Assembly (NCBI GenBank): GCA_016702415.1
Contig: JADJEA010000025.1
Location: forward strand, 62,001-126,000
Direction of reading: 5' to 3'
Length of the DNA: 64,000 nt
Source: Nostocoides sp.
GTDB lineage: Bacteria; Actinomycetota; Actinomycetes; Actinomycetales; Dermatophilaceae
The notes below the pieces were generated by a model, which was not told the origin of the DNA, did not search any database, and was given only the letters and a program-made list of their open reading frames with translations. The number at the start of each line of letters is the position of its first letter. The first letter of the stretch is position 1. This document shows, one piece after another, positions 1-9,307 of this stretch. The translations under genes and the position numbers were made by a program.

Positions 1-258
1 CTGGTGACTATGGACCTCTGCGCCCAGCACCCCGGGACCTGGGTGGGCGGAGACCGAGTCATCGCCGTCACGGGCCGCGACGTGAACGCTCACCGCGGCG
101 ACTACGGCGGGTTCGCCATCACCCTGCGGCGGCGGTTCGATCGGAGCAACCCGCCGTATGCCATGCAGTACGGGGCAGGGGACATTTACCAGCAGTACTA
201 CCGTCTGGATGCAGACCTGGCCGAAGTTTGGCGAGGGCTGCGCGGGCTCGACGTCTGA
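1..258 (+). CDS. Partial hypothetical protein, 3' end only
   Basis: The frame is open from the first base to the TGA at 256-258, so the gene probably begins outside the window; in-frame GTG (4) and ATG (10) codons could instead be starts. The visible 85 or so residues are rich in Arg, Gly and Tyr and show no motif I can name. It is followed by about 140 bases without a gene before the next reading frame. I cannot assign a function. Confidence 0.45.
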   Translation: MVTMDLCAQHPGTWVGGDRVIAVTGRDVNAHRGDYGGFAITLRRRFDRSNPPYAMQYGAGDIYQQYYRLDADLAEVWRGLRGLDV

Positions 259-401
259 CTAGACGGCATACGGCACAGCCAGTCAGAGAGCAGGCGGCGC
301 TGCATCATCCACAGTCGCGCATATCCCCGCGTCAAAGTCGGGAGGGCTGCGACACAATGAACTCGGCCTGATTGAGCAAACTGGGAGAGGCGGTGGACCC
401 T

Positions 402-1259
402 ATGACCACGCGGTTCGAGCTGCACCTTGTCGGGATGGACGTGCCCGAGGGCCTCATCGATGCAGATCGCCTCGTTGAGATCGTGAGAAGTCTCCAGGAC
501 ATGGCGACGCGCCTCGGGAGGCTTGAGACAACTTCGGCGCAGACCGGGCGGCCGAGCAGGGAGCTTGACCGCGTGGCTACGCTGCGAATCGGACTGGAGC
601 GAGGCAGCACGACGATTATTGCTGAGCGACACGGTGATCCCGACGCTCTGTCGTTCGGTCTCCCGGACGAGGAGTCGGTCGATCGCAGATTCGGGGAGCT
701 GATCGCGAGCATAGGCGCTGACCGTCGCCCTGACTGGGTGACGGACTCGGTCGCGCGCGCCGCTGAAGGCCTCGTGACCGCGCTCATGAAGACAGCCCCT
801 CGTGTCGAGTTCACAACGATGGGGGTCCAGCGCGCGGTGATTGAGACTGGCTCGATCCACCGTGAGACATGGGGGGCGCTCGCGTCGGAGAGTGGCGATG
901 AGAGGGTCTCCTTCACCGGGCGGCTCTTCCATGTCAACCTCAATACGCATCGACTGGAGGTGCAGGATGACGTCGGGCATACAGTGGCGCTTCCGGAGGT
1001 GTCTGACGACGCTGAGGTGGGGAAGTTGTTGGGCTGCCACGTGACGGTCACCGGCGCGCCGTTGAAGGATCGAAACGGGAAGCTTGCGCAGATCGCTGGG
1101 GCCAGCGTCGAGCTCGCGCCCGATATTGGCCTCCGCTGGCGCGAGATGCCTGCAGCCCCCATCGAAGAGATCCTGCGGGCGGGCTCAGGGCCAACGCCCG
1201 GAGGCATCCCCGAATTGACCGAGGATGAGATCGAAGCCTTTCTCGACGCGATCTCATAG
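402..1259 (+). CDS. Unknown protein coupled to a PIN-domain protein
   Basis: I do not recognise this 285-residue protein. The ATG at 402 is chosen because a GGGAGAGG ribosome site lies 11 bases upstream; a TTG at 372 would add ten residues. The N-terminal half is helical and charged, the middle (about residues 175-230) looks beta-rich with alternating hydrophobics around FTGRLFHVNLNTHRLEV, and the tail ends in an acidic stretch (ELTEDEIEAFLDAIS). It ends two bases before the start of the PIN-domain gene, so the two are almost certainly co-transcribed and translationally coupled. By position it could be the partner or antidote of that nuclease, but it is much larger than a usual VapB-type antitoxin. 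Function inferred from context only. Confidence 0.7.
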   Translation: MTTRFELHLVGMDVPEGLIDADRLVEIVRSLQDMATRLGRLETTSAQTGRPSRELDRVATLRIGLERGSTTIIAERHGDPDALSFGLPDEESVDRRFGELIASIGADRRPDWVTDSVARAAEGLVTALMKTAPRVEFTTMGVQRAVIETGSIHRETWGALASESGDERVSFTGRLFHVNLNTHRLEVQDDVGHTVALPEVSDDAEVGKLLGCHVTVTGAPLKDRNGKLAQIAGASVELAPDIGLRWREMPAAPIEEILRAGSGPTPGGIPELTEDEIEAFLDAIS

Positions 1260-1261
1260 CC

Positions 1262-1693
1262 ATGACGCTTCCTCACGCAGTCCTGCTTGACACCGACGTG
1301 TTCAGCGCCATCTTCATCACACCTGAGCGTGTTGCCCGGCGCCAGGGTCACCCCTTGGACGAGTGGAAGAGCGCTGTTGAGGGTCGACGGATCGTCATCT
1401 CTTTCCAGACCCGGGCAGAGGAGTTGGCCGGCGCCCGGCACGCTCAATGGGGTGAGAAGCGCCTTGCAAACCTAATGGCGATTCTGGACTCCACACCAAC
1501 CGTCCCCGTCGACGAGGATGTTATCCAGGCATTCGCGACCCTCACCGCAGAGGCTCGCCGGGTAGGCCACGGCATGTGGGCAAAGGAGCACACCAGCGAT
1601 CGCTGGATCGCGGCATGCGCCATTGCCAAGGGGTTGCCGATTCTCTCCGGCGACGGGATCTTCCGGGATGCGCCCTCGGTGGAGTGCCTCTAG
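1262..1693 (+). CDS. PIN-domain ribonuclease, VapC-like
   Basis: This 143-residue protein has the features of a PIN-domain nuclease. An N-terminal LLDTDVFS supplies the first acidic metal ligand, and a C-terminal SDRWIAACAIAKGLPILSGDGIF matches the conserved helix-strand block with the later acidic residues. PIN toxins of the VapC family are Mg-dependent RNases that cut tRNA, rRNA or mRNA. The ATG lies two bases after the stop of the preceding gene, which suggests a coupled two-gene unit. The partner is not a recognisable short DNA-binding antitoxin, so this may be a toxin with an unusual antidote, or a nuclease in a small defence module. The PIN call is firm; the biological role is inference. 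Confidence 0.8.
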   Translation: MTLPHAVLLDTDVFSAIFITPERVARRQGHPLDEWKSAVEGRRIVISFQTRAEELAGARHAQWGEKRLANLMAILDSTPTVPVDEDVIQAFATLTAEARRVGHGMWAKEHTSDRWIAACAIAKGLPILSGDGIFRDAPSVECL

Positions 1694-1812
1694 GAGGTGC
1701 CCTCTGCGCCAGTCACCGTTGGCGGCATGAAAGCAGATGTCCGCATCGATCTTGCACTTGCAAGTGAAAGATCGTACGGTTGTGCATGAAGGGATAAGAG
1801 AGGGTTTCCGCC

Positions 1813-2240
1813 ATGGCTACCGCCATTGCCGCTGACCGCGTTTTCGTGAGTGAGCAGGACGCCACCCAGGCGCAGTACGTGCTGGAGGCGCTCGTCGGGC
1901 CAGAGGGCTCGCTCGCTGTGAAGCGAGGCGACGAGGCGCATCGCGCTCTGCCGCAGGGAGTAGGGGTTCTCATCCAGACCGTGCTGCAGGCCGTGGCGTC
2001 TGGACGCGACGTCTCGATCACCACTGTGCCCAGGAGCTGACCACGTCCACTGCAGCGAGTCTGATCGGTGTCTCCCGACCCACCCTGATGCGTATGATCG
2101 AGCGGCACGAGATCGCCGCGCACAAGGTCGGCACCCACACCCGGCTAAGCTCCGCTGACGTCTTTGCCTTCATCCGCCAGCGTCAGGATCGACGTTGTGC
2201 TGCCTTCGACAGGCTCCGAGACCTCATAGCCGAGGGGTAG
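1813..2240 (+). pseudogene. Excisionase-type HTH antitoxin, frame broken
   Basis: Two frames together make one recognisable antitoxin of the excisionase/HTH kind that usually pairs with a PIN toxin. The first part runs from ATG 1813 (after a GAGAGGG ribosome site) to a TGA at 2038-2040. The second, from about 2034 to the TAG at 2238-2240, reads EELTTSTAASLIGVSRPTL and continues through a typical Xis/MerR-like helix-turn-helix (IGVSRPTLMRMIERHEI, then VGTHTRLSSADVFAFI). One missing base in the CCCAGGAG stretch near 2030 explains the break, since CCCGAGGAG would restore the frame. No PIN gene follows directly, so the antitoxin is also without its usual partner. The break may be a real mutation or a sequencing error. 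Confidence 0.75.
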
Positions 2241-2414
2241 CTGCTCGCCGATGCGTTGGCCCTGGGTGGGAGACGTGTGGTGAGGTCGAGTCTGCTTAGT
2301 ACCTACTCGAAGAGTTTTGGAGGAGCTGGCTACGTCTCCTGGCAAGGCAAGTCCCCGAAGAATCCTAGAGCCACGTGGAACAAGACATGACGTTCATCCC
2401 TAAGAGAGCACGCG

Positions 2415-3902
2415 ATGACTGACTCCCGCCGGCTCGTCGACAAGCTGTGGTCGTATTGCGATGTCCTGCGTGACGACGGCGTCGGTGTCATCGAGTACAC
2501 CGAGCAGCTGACCTACCTTCTCTTTCTCAAGATGGCGCATGAGCGTGCGACCCGGAAGCTTCGATCGCAGCAGATCGTGCCCGAGGCGTACTCGTGGCAG
2601 CGCCTCCTCGACGCGCAGGGTGACCAGCTCGAGTTCGAATACACCCGAATCCTGGTTGGCCTCGCCCGTCAGCCCGGCGTCATCGGCACGATCTTCCGCA
2701 AGGCCCAGAACCGAATCCAAGACCCCGCCAAGCTCAAGCGGCTCATCGTCGACCTCATCGACAAGGAGAACTGGAGCGGCACGGGCACCGACATCAAGGG
2801 CGACGCCTACGAGGAGCTGTTGAGCAAGGGCGCGTCCGACAAGGGCTCCGGCGCCGGGCAGTACTTCACCCCTCGCGCCCTCATCCAAGCCATCGTCGAC
2901 GTCATCCAACCCACCGTCGACGACACCGTCGTCGACCCCGCTTGTGGGACCGGCGGCTTCCTCCTCGTCGCCAGCGAGTATGCCGCTCAGGGCGCCGAGT
3001 CGATGACGCCCACCCAACGCGACAAGCTCCGGGACAGTTTCGTCACCGGCTTCGAGCTCGTCGACGGAACCGCCCGGTTGGCGGCAATGAACCTACTCCT
3101 CCACGGGATGGGGGCTCCTGACGGCGACTCCCTCATTCAGGTCCGGGACTCGCTCATCGCCGACCCGGGACAGCGCTGGTCCGTCGTCCTGTCGAACCCG
3201 CCGTTCGGAAAGAAATCGTCGCTGACGATGATCGGCGCCGACGGCCGCGAGGTGCGCGAGGACCGCGAGATCGAACGACAGGACTTCGTCGCGACGACGA
3301 GCAACAAGCAGCTCAACTTCGTCCAGCACATCATGACGATCCTCGACACCAATGGCCGCGCCGCGGTCGTGCTGCCCGACAACGTCCTCTTCGAGGGCGG
3401 TGCTGGCGAGACGATTCGCCGAAAACTGTTGCAGGACTTCGATTTGCACACGATGCTGCGCCTACCCACCGGGATCTTCTATGCCCAGGGCGTCAAGGCC
3501 AACGTGCTCTTCTTCGACAAGAAGGTCGCCCGGCCCGGTCAGCCGTGGACCGAGAAGCTGTGGGTCTACGACCTGCGCACCAACAAGCACTTCACCCTCA
3601 AGCAGAACCCCCTTCGGCGAGCTGATCTCGAGGACTTCGTTACGGTATACAAGCCCAGGAGACGCGGCGAGCGGGTGGCGAGCGAACGGTGGAAGCCGTT
3701 CACCTACGACGAAATTACGGCGCGCGACAAGGCCAACCTCGACATCACCTGGCTGCGCGACGAGTCCCTCGAGGACCTCGACAACCTGCCCTCGCCGGAC
3801 GTCTTGGCGCGCGAGATCGTGGAGGACCTCACCGCCGCGCTTGAGGAGTTCGAAGCGGTCGCGGTCGCGTTGGAGCAGCAGCTTTCCCGACCGACCGAGT
3901 AG
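2415..3902 (+). CDS. hsdM: Type I restriction-modification DNA methylase subunit
   Basis: This 495-residue protein is an N6-adenine methylase of the HsdM family. An N-terminal helical domain is followed by the AdoMet-binding motif I DPACGTGGF near residue 175 and the catalytic NPPFGKK near residue 261, then a C-terminal region typical of HsdM. HsdM normally works with the specificity subunit HsdS (M2S) and the translocase-nuclease HsdR. Neither is visible: the gene is followed by 73 bases and then an opposite-strand VOC gene. It is therefore an orphan here, either the remnant of a type I system or a methylase whose partners lie elsewhere. Length and motifs look intact. Confidence 0.9.
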   Translation: MTDSRRLVDKLWSYCDVLRDDGVGVIEYTEQLTYLLFLKMAHERATRKLRSQQIVPEAYSWQRLLDAQGDQLEFEYTRILVGLARQPGVIGTIFRKAQNRIQDPAKLKRLIVDLIDKENWSGTGTDIKGDAYEELLSKGASDKGSGAGQYFTPRALIQAIVDVIQPTVDDTVVDPACGTGGFLLVASEYAAQGAESMTPTQRDKLRDSFVTGFELVDGTARLAAMNLLLHGMGAPDGDSLIQVRDSLIADPGQRWSVVLSNPPFGKKSSLTMIGADGREVREDREIERQDFVATTSNKQLNFVQHIMTILDTNGRAAVVLPDNVLFEGGAGETIRRKLLQDFDLHTMLRLPTGIFYAQGVKANVLFFDKKVARPGQPWTEKLWVYDLRTNKHFTLKQNPLRRADLEDFVTVYKPRRRGERVASERWKPFTYDEITARDKANLDITWLRDESLEDLDNLPSPDVLAREIVEDLTAALEEFEAVAVALEQQLSRPTE

Positions 3903-3975
3903 GCCCTTCGCGACCGCCCCCGCATACCGAATCGCTGCGGCCCCCGCTCGTGCGAAGCGGCCACGCGCTGACGCG

Positions 3976-4335
3976 TCAGCCCTGGCAGAGGCAGAAGGGA
4001 TGGCCCGCAGGGTCGAGGAACACCCGGAAGGTCGTCCCCGGCTGATAGTCGTGCTTGGTGGCGCCCAGTTCGAGGACGGCCGCTTCCGCAACGTCGAGGT
4101 CGTCGACGTCGACATCGATGTGCATCTGCTGGGGCATCTCCTGTCCGGGCCATCGAGGGGCGGTGTACCCGTCCACTCGTTGGAAGGCGATCGAGTGGCC
4201 ATACTCGGCGCGGATGGACCACCAGTCCTCGTCGCCCTGCTTCCCCTCCCAGTCAAGGAGGGCTCCGTAGAACTCCGCGAGCGTCTTGGGGTCGGGGCAG
4301 TCGAGGACGACGACGGGATAGCGAGCGATTGCCAT
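3976..4335 (-). CDS. VOC-superfamily (glyoxalase/bleomycin-resistance fold) protein
   Basis: This 119-residue protein has the beta-alpha-beta-beta-beta layout of the vicinal-oxygen-chelate fold. It opens with VVVLDCPDPKTLAEFYGALLDWE, carries a central MHIDVDVDD block and ends with the characteristic FLDPAGHPFCLCQ. Proteins of this size are usually single-module VOC dimers of unknown substrate, often annotated as glyoxalase-like. It stands alone on the minus strand between hsdM and the distal end of the CRISPR array. The substrate cannot be told from sequence. Confidence 0.85.
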   Translation of the reverse strand: MAIARYPVVVLDCPDPKTLAEFYGALLDWEGKQGDEDWWSIRAEYGHSIAFQRVDGYTAPRWPGQEMPQQMHIDVDVDDLDVAEAAVLELGATKHDYQPGTTFRVFLDPAGHPFCLCQG

Positions 4336-4676
4336 GGTGTCACCGTAGAGGCATTGGCGGCCGACTCAGCCCGGATGGCCTCCATCCCCCGCTGAGACAA
4401 ACTGGTCGGCGAGCGCGCGGCCGGTTGATCGCCTCTTGCGGCGTCGCCCGTCAAGGGGGCCGACGCTACATGGCACCTACTTGCAAACTATTGTCGACAC
4501 CCCGCGTGGGCGGGGAGCACGGGTTCTCAAACGCCACCTTCCGCTACTGCCACGGACGATCCCCGCGTGGGCGGGGAGCACACAGGACCATCGGCTCGAG
4601 GTGCCAGGTCACCAGGACGATCCCCGCGTGGGCGGGGGAGCACTCCGCCCGTCGCCTCTGCCAGATCGCCCCGGCA

Positions 4677-5722
4677 GGACGATCCCCGCGTGGCGGGGAG
4701 CACAGCCCACACACCGGTGATGGTGACCGCGGCGGGGGACGATCCCCGCGTGGCGGGGAGCACAGGAGGAAGATCCAGATGGCGATTCACCCCTACGGAC
4801 GATCCCCGCGTGGCGGGGAGCACGGTCCGGTCATAGATGCGGGGGGAGGTTAGGAGGGACGATCCCCGCGTGGCGGGGAGCACGTGGGGCGCTCGTCCTT
4901 GAGCAGCCTCGATACGGGACGATCCCCGCTTGGCGGGGAGCACCAGGTCACGCTCAACCGGGCATGCGTCCCACGCGGACGATCCCCGCGTGGCGGGGAG
5001 CACCGCCTGCGGGGTCGTGCAGTAGTGGACGACCTCGGACGATCCCCGCGTGGCGGGGAGCACTCCACCGCAGACCCCAGATACCAGATCTGGCCAGGAC
5101 GATCCCCGCGTGGCGGGGAGCACCGTCGAGCAGCGAGGTCGGCAACCGTCGTCCCCGGACGATCCCCGCGTGGCGGGGAGCACGCGTCGAGCGGGTCGCG
5201 GGTGATCCGGGCCGGGGGACGATCCCCGCGTGGCGGGGAGCACCTTCGGCCCCAGCTTCGGTACCCAACCGAACGCGGACGATCCCCGCGTGGCGGGGAG
5301 CACGTGTTGCGCGAAAAGTCGTCGCCGTCCGCGCCAGGACGATCCCCGCGTGGCGGGGAGCACATCGTCAGACGTTCGCCTCACACTCAGCGCGAGGGAC
5401 GATCCCCGCGTGGCGGGGAGCACACCGCGTCATCGCGTCCGCCCATGCGGACCCGGGGACGATCCCGCGTGGCGGGGAGCACAACACCACGATGAGGACA
5501 CCCCCGGCGTATCTCGGACGATCCCCGCGTGGCGGGGAGCACGGACGCGCCAACCCCTGCGGCCTCGGCCACACAGGACGATCCCCGCGTGGCGGGGAGC
5601 ACTCCAACACCGACTCCACGGGTGAGGTCGCGGGCGGACGATCCCCGCGTGGCGGGGAGCACGCTGTCGTCGCAGGCGCGGGACCGTCTCTCGGCGGACG
5701 ATCCCCGCGTGGCGGGGAGGAC
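4677..5722 (-). repeat. Block of 27-bp deletion-variant CRISPR repeats
   Basis: Eighteen consecutive repeats share a one-base deletion (GTGGCGGGG instead of GTGGGCGGGG on the plus strand), giving a strict 60-base period instead of 61. One copy (4917) also has G to T in the stem, another (5457) lacks a further C, and the last (5696-5722) adds the GAGGAC change of the next block. A shared private variant across neighbouring repeats fits copying of the leader-proximal repeat at each spacer acquisition. Confidence 0.85.
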
Positions 5723-5755
5723 CCGGGTGACCCGGCCGGGGGCAGTGCGGGCGGA

Positions 5756-6451
5756 GGACGATCCCCGCGTGGGCGGGGAGGACCTCGTCGCGAGCGCCGT
5801 CAACGCCTCCATGATCGGACGATCCCCCGCGTGGGCGGGGAGGACGGGATGAGCCGGTGTGCGTCGAGGTACTCCCGGGGACGATCCCCGCGTGGGCGGG
5901 GAGGACGATCCAGGTCACCATCGTCGGGCTCACACCGGACGATCCCCGCGTGGGCGGGGAGGACTGCGCGATCACACTCGTCACCGCAGCATCGATCGGA
6001 CGATCCCCGCGTGGGCGGGGAGGACGGGTTTTCAGCCGCGACGTTCCGCTACTGCCACGGACGATCCCCGCGTGGGCGGGGAGGACTGGGCTGCACGGGG
6101 TCGTCCGCTGTCGGCCGGTGGACGATCCCCGCGTGGGCGGGGAGGACGCCCGCTCGGCCGGCCCGGGCGGGCTCGTCCGCGGACGATCCCCGCGTGGGCG
6201 GGGAGGACATGAGGTCGGCGAGCTCGATGACGACCCCGCGCGGACGATCCCCGCGTGGGCGGGGAGGACGTGAGCCAGTCGATCGACAGGGTTCGGCGTT
6301 CCGGACGATCCCCGCGTGGGCGGGGAGGACGACCAGTGCACCGCAGTCGCCGTCCCATTCCACGGACGATCCCCGCGTGGCGGGGAGGACGTTCTCGGTG
6401 ATCACCGACCCACTGGCCACCGAGGACGATCCCCGCGTGGGCGGGGAGGAC
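5756..6451 (-). repeat. Block of GAGGAC-variant CRISPR repeats
   Basis: Twelve consecutive repeats end GGGGAGGAC on the plus strand where the rest of the array has GGGGAGCAC. One member (5817) has an extra C and one (6364-6390) lacks a loop G. The change falls in the first bases of the repeat in crRNA sense, outside the Cas6e stem and the 5' handle. Confidence 0.85.
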
Positions 6452-6987
6452 CTGTCGACGCCCGTCCACACCAGCCCCCACGGAGGACGATCCCCGCGTG
6501 GGCGGGGAGCACTCGACAATGCGCTCGGGAATACTGGCCGGCTGGGGACGATCCCCGCGTGGGCGGGGAGCACTTGCCACCGGATTACCGATGGTTCGGG
6601 CGTTCGGGACGATCCCCGCGTGGGCGGGGAGCACGGGCCCTGGTCGCCGATCTGATCAACCAAGAGGGGACGATCCCCGCGTGGGCGGGGAGCACCGCGC
6701 ACCCCCGCGCACCGCCTCGTCGATCCCCGGACGATCCCCGCGTGGGCGGGGAGCACCCCGTGATCCCCTGCACGTCCGTCTGAGACAGGGGACGATCCCC
6801 GCGTGGGCGGGGAGCACGGAGGCCTCGTTCGGCCTGTACCTCACAGACGGGGACGATCCCTGTCAAGGGCCAGTAGGAACTGCCCAGTGGCGGACATGAA
6901 ACCTGCCCGCTGACGGTCATGAGATCTGCCCGGTGGCGGCCATGGGATCTGCCCAAGGGGGCTGTGGCCGCCACCGACCGGGGGTGG

Positions 6988-7770
6988 TCAGTTCAAGGGG
7001 CTCACTCCTTTGCCGGCGAGTGCTTGGGTGAGTCGGACGGAGTCGCCGCTGGTTTGGCAGACGTGGGCGTGGTGCAGCAGCCGGTCCACGGTGGCGGTGG
7101 CCAGTGTCTTGGGCATCAGCTCGTCGAACCCGGAGGGGTGCAGGTTCGAGGAGAGCGCGATGGAGCGTTTCTCGTAGGCGGCGTCGACGAGCCGGTAGAG
7201 CCCTTCGGCGGCGTCCGCGGCGACCGGGAGCAGCCCGATGTCATCGACGATGACGAGGTCGGCGCGCAGGACGCGGGCGATCGCCTTGGTGACGGTGTCG
7301 TCGGCGCGGTGGCGGCGCAGCAGGACGCCGAGGTCTTCCAGGGTGAACCAGGCGACCTTGAGTCCTTGCTCGACGGCGTGCTGTCCGAGGGCTTCGAGGA
7401 GGAACGTCTTCCCGGTTCCTGATGGCCCACAGACGACGAGGTTCTCTCGCCGGTGGACCCACTCCAGGGTCCGTAGCGCCTGCTGGGTCGGTGCCGGGAT
7501 CGAGGAGGCGTCGGGTTGCCAGGCGTCGAAGGTCTTCCCGGTCGGGAACCCCGCGGCCGCCCGCCTGGTTGCTAGGGCGGAGCGTTCCCGGCCGGCGACC
7601 TCCTCGGCGAACAGGGCCTTGAGGACCTCGGCCGGTTCCCAGCGTTGGGCCTTCGCGGTCGCGATGACCTCGGGGGCGTGGCGACGGATGTGCGGCAGCC
7701 GCAACCGGCGCAGCAGGTCCTCCAACTCGGCCGGCAACGGCGGCGCGGTGCTGATCGGGGTGGTCGTCAT
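6988..7770 (-). CDS. istB: IstB-type AAA+ ATPase of IS21 element A
   Basis: This 260-residue protein is the transposition helper ATPase of IS21 elements. It shows the Walker A motif GPSGTGKTFLL and Walker B LVIVDDIGLLP, and has the usual IstB length. IstB binds DNA and directs and stimulates the IstA transposase. Its ATG overlaps the istA stop by four bases (ATGA at 7767-7770), the usual translational coupling. No sign of damage. Confidence 0.95.
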   Translation of the reverse strand: MTTTPISTAPPLPAELEDLLRRLRLPHIRRHAPEVIATAKAQRWEPAEVLKALFAEEVAGRERSALATRRAAAGFPTGKTFDAWQPDASSIPAPTQQALRTLEWVHRRENLVVCGPSGTGKTFLLEALGQHAVEQGLKVAWFTLEDLGVLLRRHRADDTVTKAIARVLRADLVIVDDIGLLPVAADAAEGLYRLVDAAYEKRSIALSSNLHPSGFDELMPKTLATATVDRLLHHAHVCQTSGDSVRLTQALAGKGVSPLN

Positions 7771-9302
7771 GCGATCACCTCGCCGCTGTCACTCGAGGTG
7801 GTGGCGTGCCCGAGTTGTGCCCACGCGCTGGTGCCCTGGGTCAGCGAGGCGTCCTCGCTGGCCCGGTGCTCACCGGCAGCTGGTCGGCTGGCGTGGTGAT
7901 CGAGGATCGAGGACAGGTCGGCCTCGGCGAACCGGGCGTGCACGGCCGCGTGGCCCAGTGCCCAGTCGACCTCGACGGGGTCGAACAACTTGGCCAGCGC
8001 AAGGGCCTCAGCCATCTTGACCCGCATCCGCTGGGTGCCTGCCGCAGCGGCCTCGACCAGCCACAACCTCGCGCCCTCGCCCAGGTCGAGGAACTCCGCT
8101 TCGGCGGCGGTCCTGGCACGTGGCCGCCGATCCAGCGCTCCCTCGGGCTGGGGCGGGAAGTGCTCGTCGTTGATCCTCGGCGTCCCCGGTCTCGCGCGTG
8201 CGTGGCGGGCGACCTCGACTGGCCCGTGGTCGCCGACGTGGACGATGACGACGTGCTCCTCGGCGCCGACACCCTGGGTGCGGACCCACACCGTTTCGCC
8301 CAGCAACGTGTGCGGGACTGAGTACTGGCCGGACTCGAAGGTCACCATCGGGGTGTTGGACGGCACCACCCGGGTCGTGCCGAACGCGACCGTGTGCGGC
8401 ACCACCGGAACCGGGTGCAGCCGGGTGGCTTCCTCGGCGAGCATCTCGACCGGTGGCCGCTTGGTGAGCCGGTGCGGACGAGTGTTGACCTTCTGACAGA
8501 ACACCTCACAGGCGGCCTCGAGCTGCGCGAACGAGGCGTACTCGGTGAGCAGGTTGGTGTCCTTGGGCACCAGGTCGGCCTTGCTGATCTTCACCGACGC
8601 CTCGGTCCCGCCCTTGGACGCCGGGTCCGCCGGGACACAGGTGTGGACCACCACCGAGTAGTGCTCGGCGAAGCCGACGAGCTGGGCGTTGCGGACCGGG
8701 ATCCCGGCGATGTGCTCAACCGTGACGGTCTTCTCGTTGTCGGTCAGCACATAGGTCGGTACCCCACCCAGCCGACGGAACGTCTGGTCCAGCGCCGCGA
8801 ACACGCTCGGCATCGTCTTGTCCCGCAGCGCGATCACCACCCGGAACCGCGACCACGCCAACCACGCGACGAACAACACGGTCTTGACCCCGTCGACGAC
8901 CGGGCCCTCACCGTAGTCGTACTGCAGCCACATCCCCGGCTCCACCACCCACGGGCGGTGGACCCGCACATGGCCGGCCCGGTAGGAGGCCTTGACCTTC
9001 GCGACGGCTCGGCGGGTGGTGCGCTCGGAGCCGGTGTAGCCCATCGCGAGCAGCTTCTCGTGGGCCTTGTCGGCGCGGACCTTGCCCTTCGAGCGTTCGA
9101 CCCACTCCTCCACCTTGGGCAAGTATCCATCGATCAACTGCGCCCGGGCGGCCGCCTTGTCGAGCTCGCCGCCGGCAGCACGGCGGTCCACGTAGTGCTT
9201 CACCGTGTGATGCGAGCAGCCGACCAGCTCCCCGGCGTCACGCAACGACCCGGTCAGGTCGTAGGCATCCAAGATTTCCATGATCTCCTCGGCAGACTTC
9301 AC
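7767..9302 (-). CDS. istA: IstA-type DDE transposase of IS21 element A
   Basis: This 511-residue protein is an IS21-type transposase. It begins with a helix-turn-helix region (LTGSLRDAGELVGCSHHTVKHYV) and has an rve/DDE core: QYDYGEG (first Asp), YVLTDNEK (second Asp) and GGTEASVK (Glu). The C-terminal beta-barrel region and tail follow. It is the first gene of the istAB pair. An inverted repeat of about 18 bp lies just upstream. Intact, so the element could still be active. Confidence 0.95.
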   Translation of the reverse strand: MKSAEEIMEILDAYDLTGSLRDAGELVGCSHHTVKHYVDRRAAGGELDKAAARAQLIDGYLPKVEEWVERSKGKVRADKAHEKLLAMGYTGSERTTRRAVAKVKASYRAGHVRVHRPWVVEPGMWLQYDYGEGPVVDGVKTVLFVAWLAWSRFRVVIALRDKTMPSVFAALDQTFRRLGGVPTYVLTDNEKTVTVEHIAGIPVRNAQLVGFAEHYSVVVHTCVPADPASKGGTEASVKISKADLVPKDTNLLTEYASFAQLEAACEVFCQKVNTRPHRLTKRPPVEMLAEEATRLHPVPVVPHTVAFGTTRVVPSNTPMVTFESGQYSVPHTLLGETVWVRTQGVGAEEHVVIVHVGDHGPVEVARHARARPGTPRINDEHFPPQPEGALDRRPRARTAAEAEFLDLGEGARLWLVEAAAAGTQRMRVKMAEALALAKLFDPVEVDWALGHAAVHARFAEADLSSILDHHASRPAAGEHRASEDASLTQGTSAWAQLGHATTSSDSGEVIA

Positions 9303-9307
9303 TTCAT

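Larger units (their letters stand above)
4493..6860 (-). CRISPR. Type I-E CRISPR array, segment 1 (leader-distal, oldest)
   Basis: About 40 repeats of 26-29 bp with 32-33-bp spacers. In crRNA sense (minus strand) the repeat begins GTGCTCCCC and ends GCGGGGATCGTCC. The outermost copy (4493-4520) is degenerate at its crRNA 3' end, as expected for the leader-distal terminal repeat. Repeats 4-20 (4677 to about 5662) lack one G in the loop (27 bp), repeat 21 (5696-5722) combines that deletion with a GAGGAC variant, repeats 22-33 (5756-6451) carry GAGGAC in place of GAGCAC, and from 6485 on the consensus returns. The last copy is cut after its first ten bases (6851-6860) by an IS21-type element and resumes at 9497. 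Confidence 0.97.

Noticed and set aside
4329..6974. Many long open frames over the array reading GRSPRGRGA, TIPAWAGST, DDPRVGGEH or LPAHAGIV repeats
   Set aside because: These are translations of the CRISPR repeat in different frames; high GC and the lack of stops in the repeat create them. They change content with every spacer and have no start signals.
7241..8020. Plus-strand frames opposite istB/istA of IS21 element A
   Set aside because: Low-complexity Arg/Pro/Ser translations antisense to well-supported genes.
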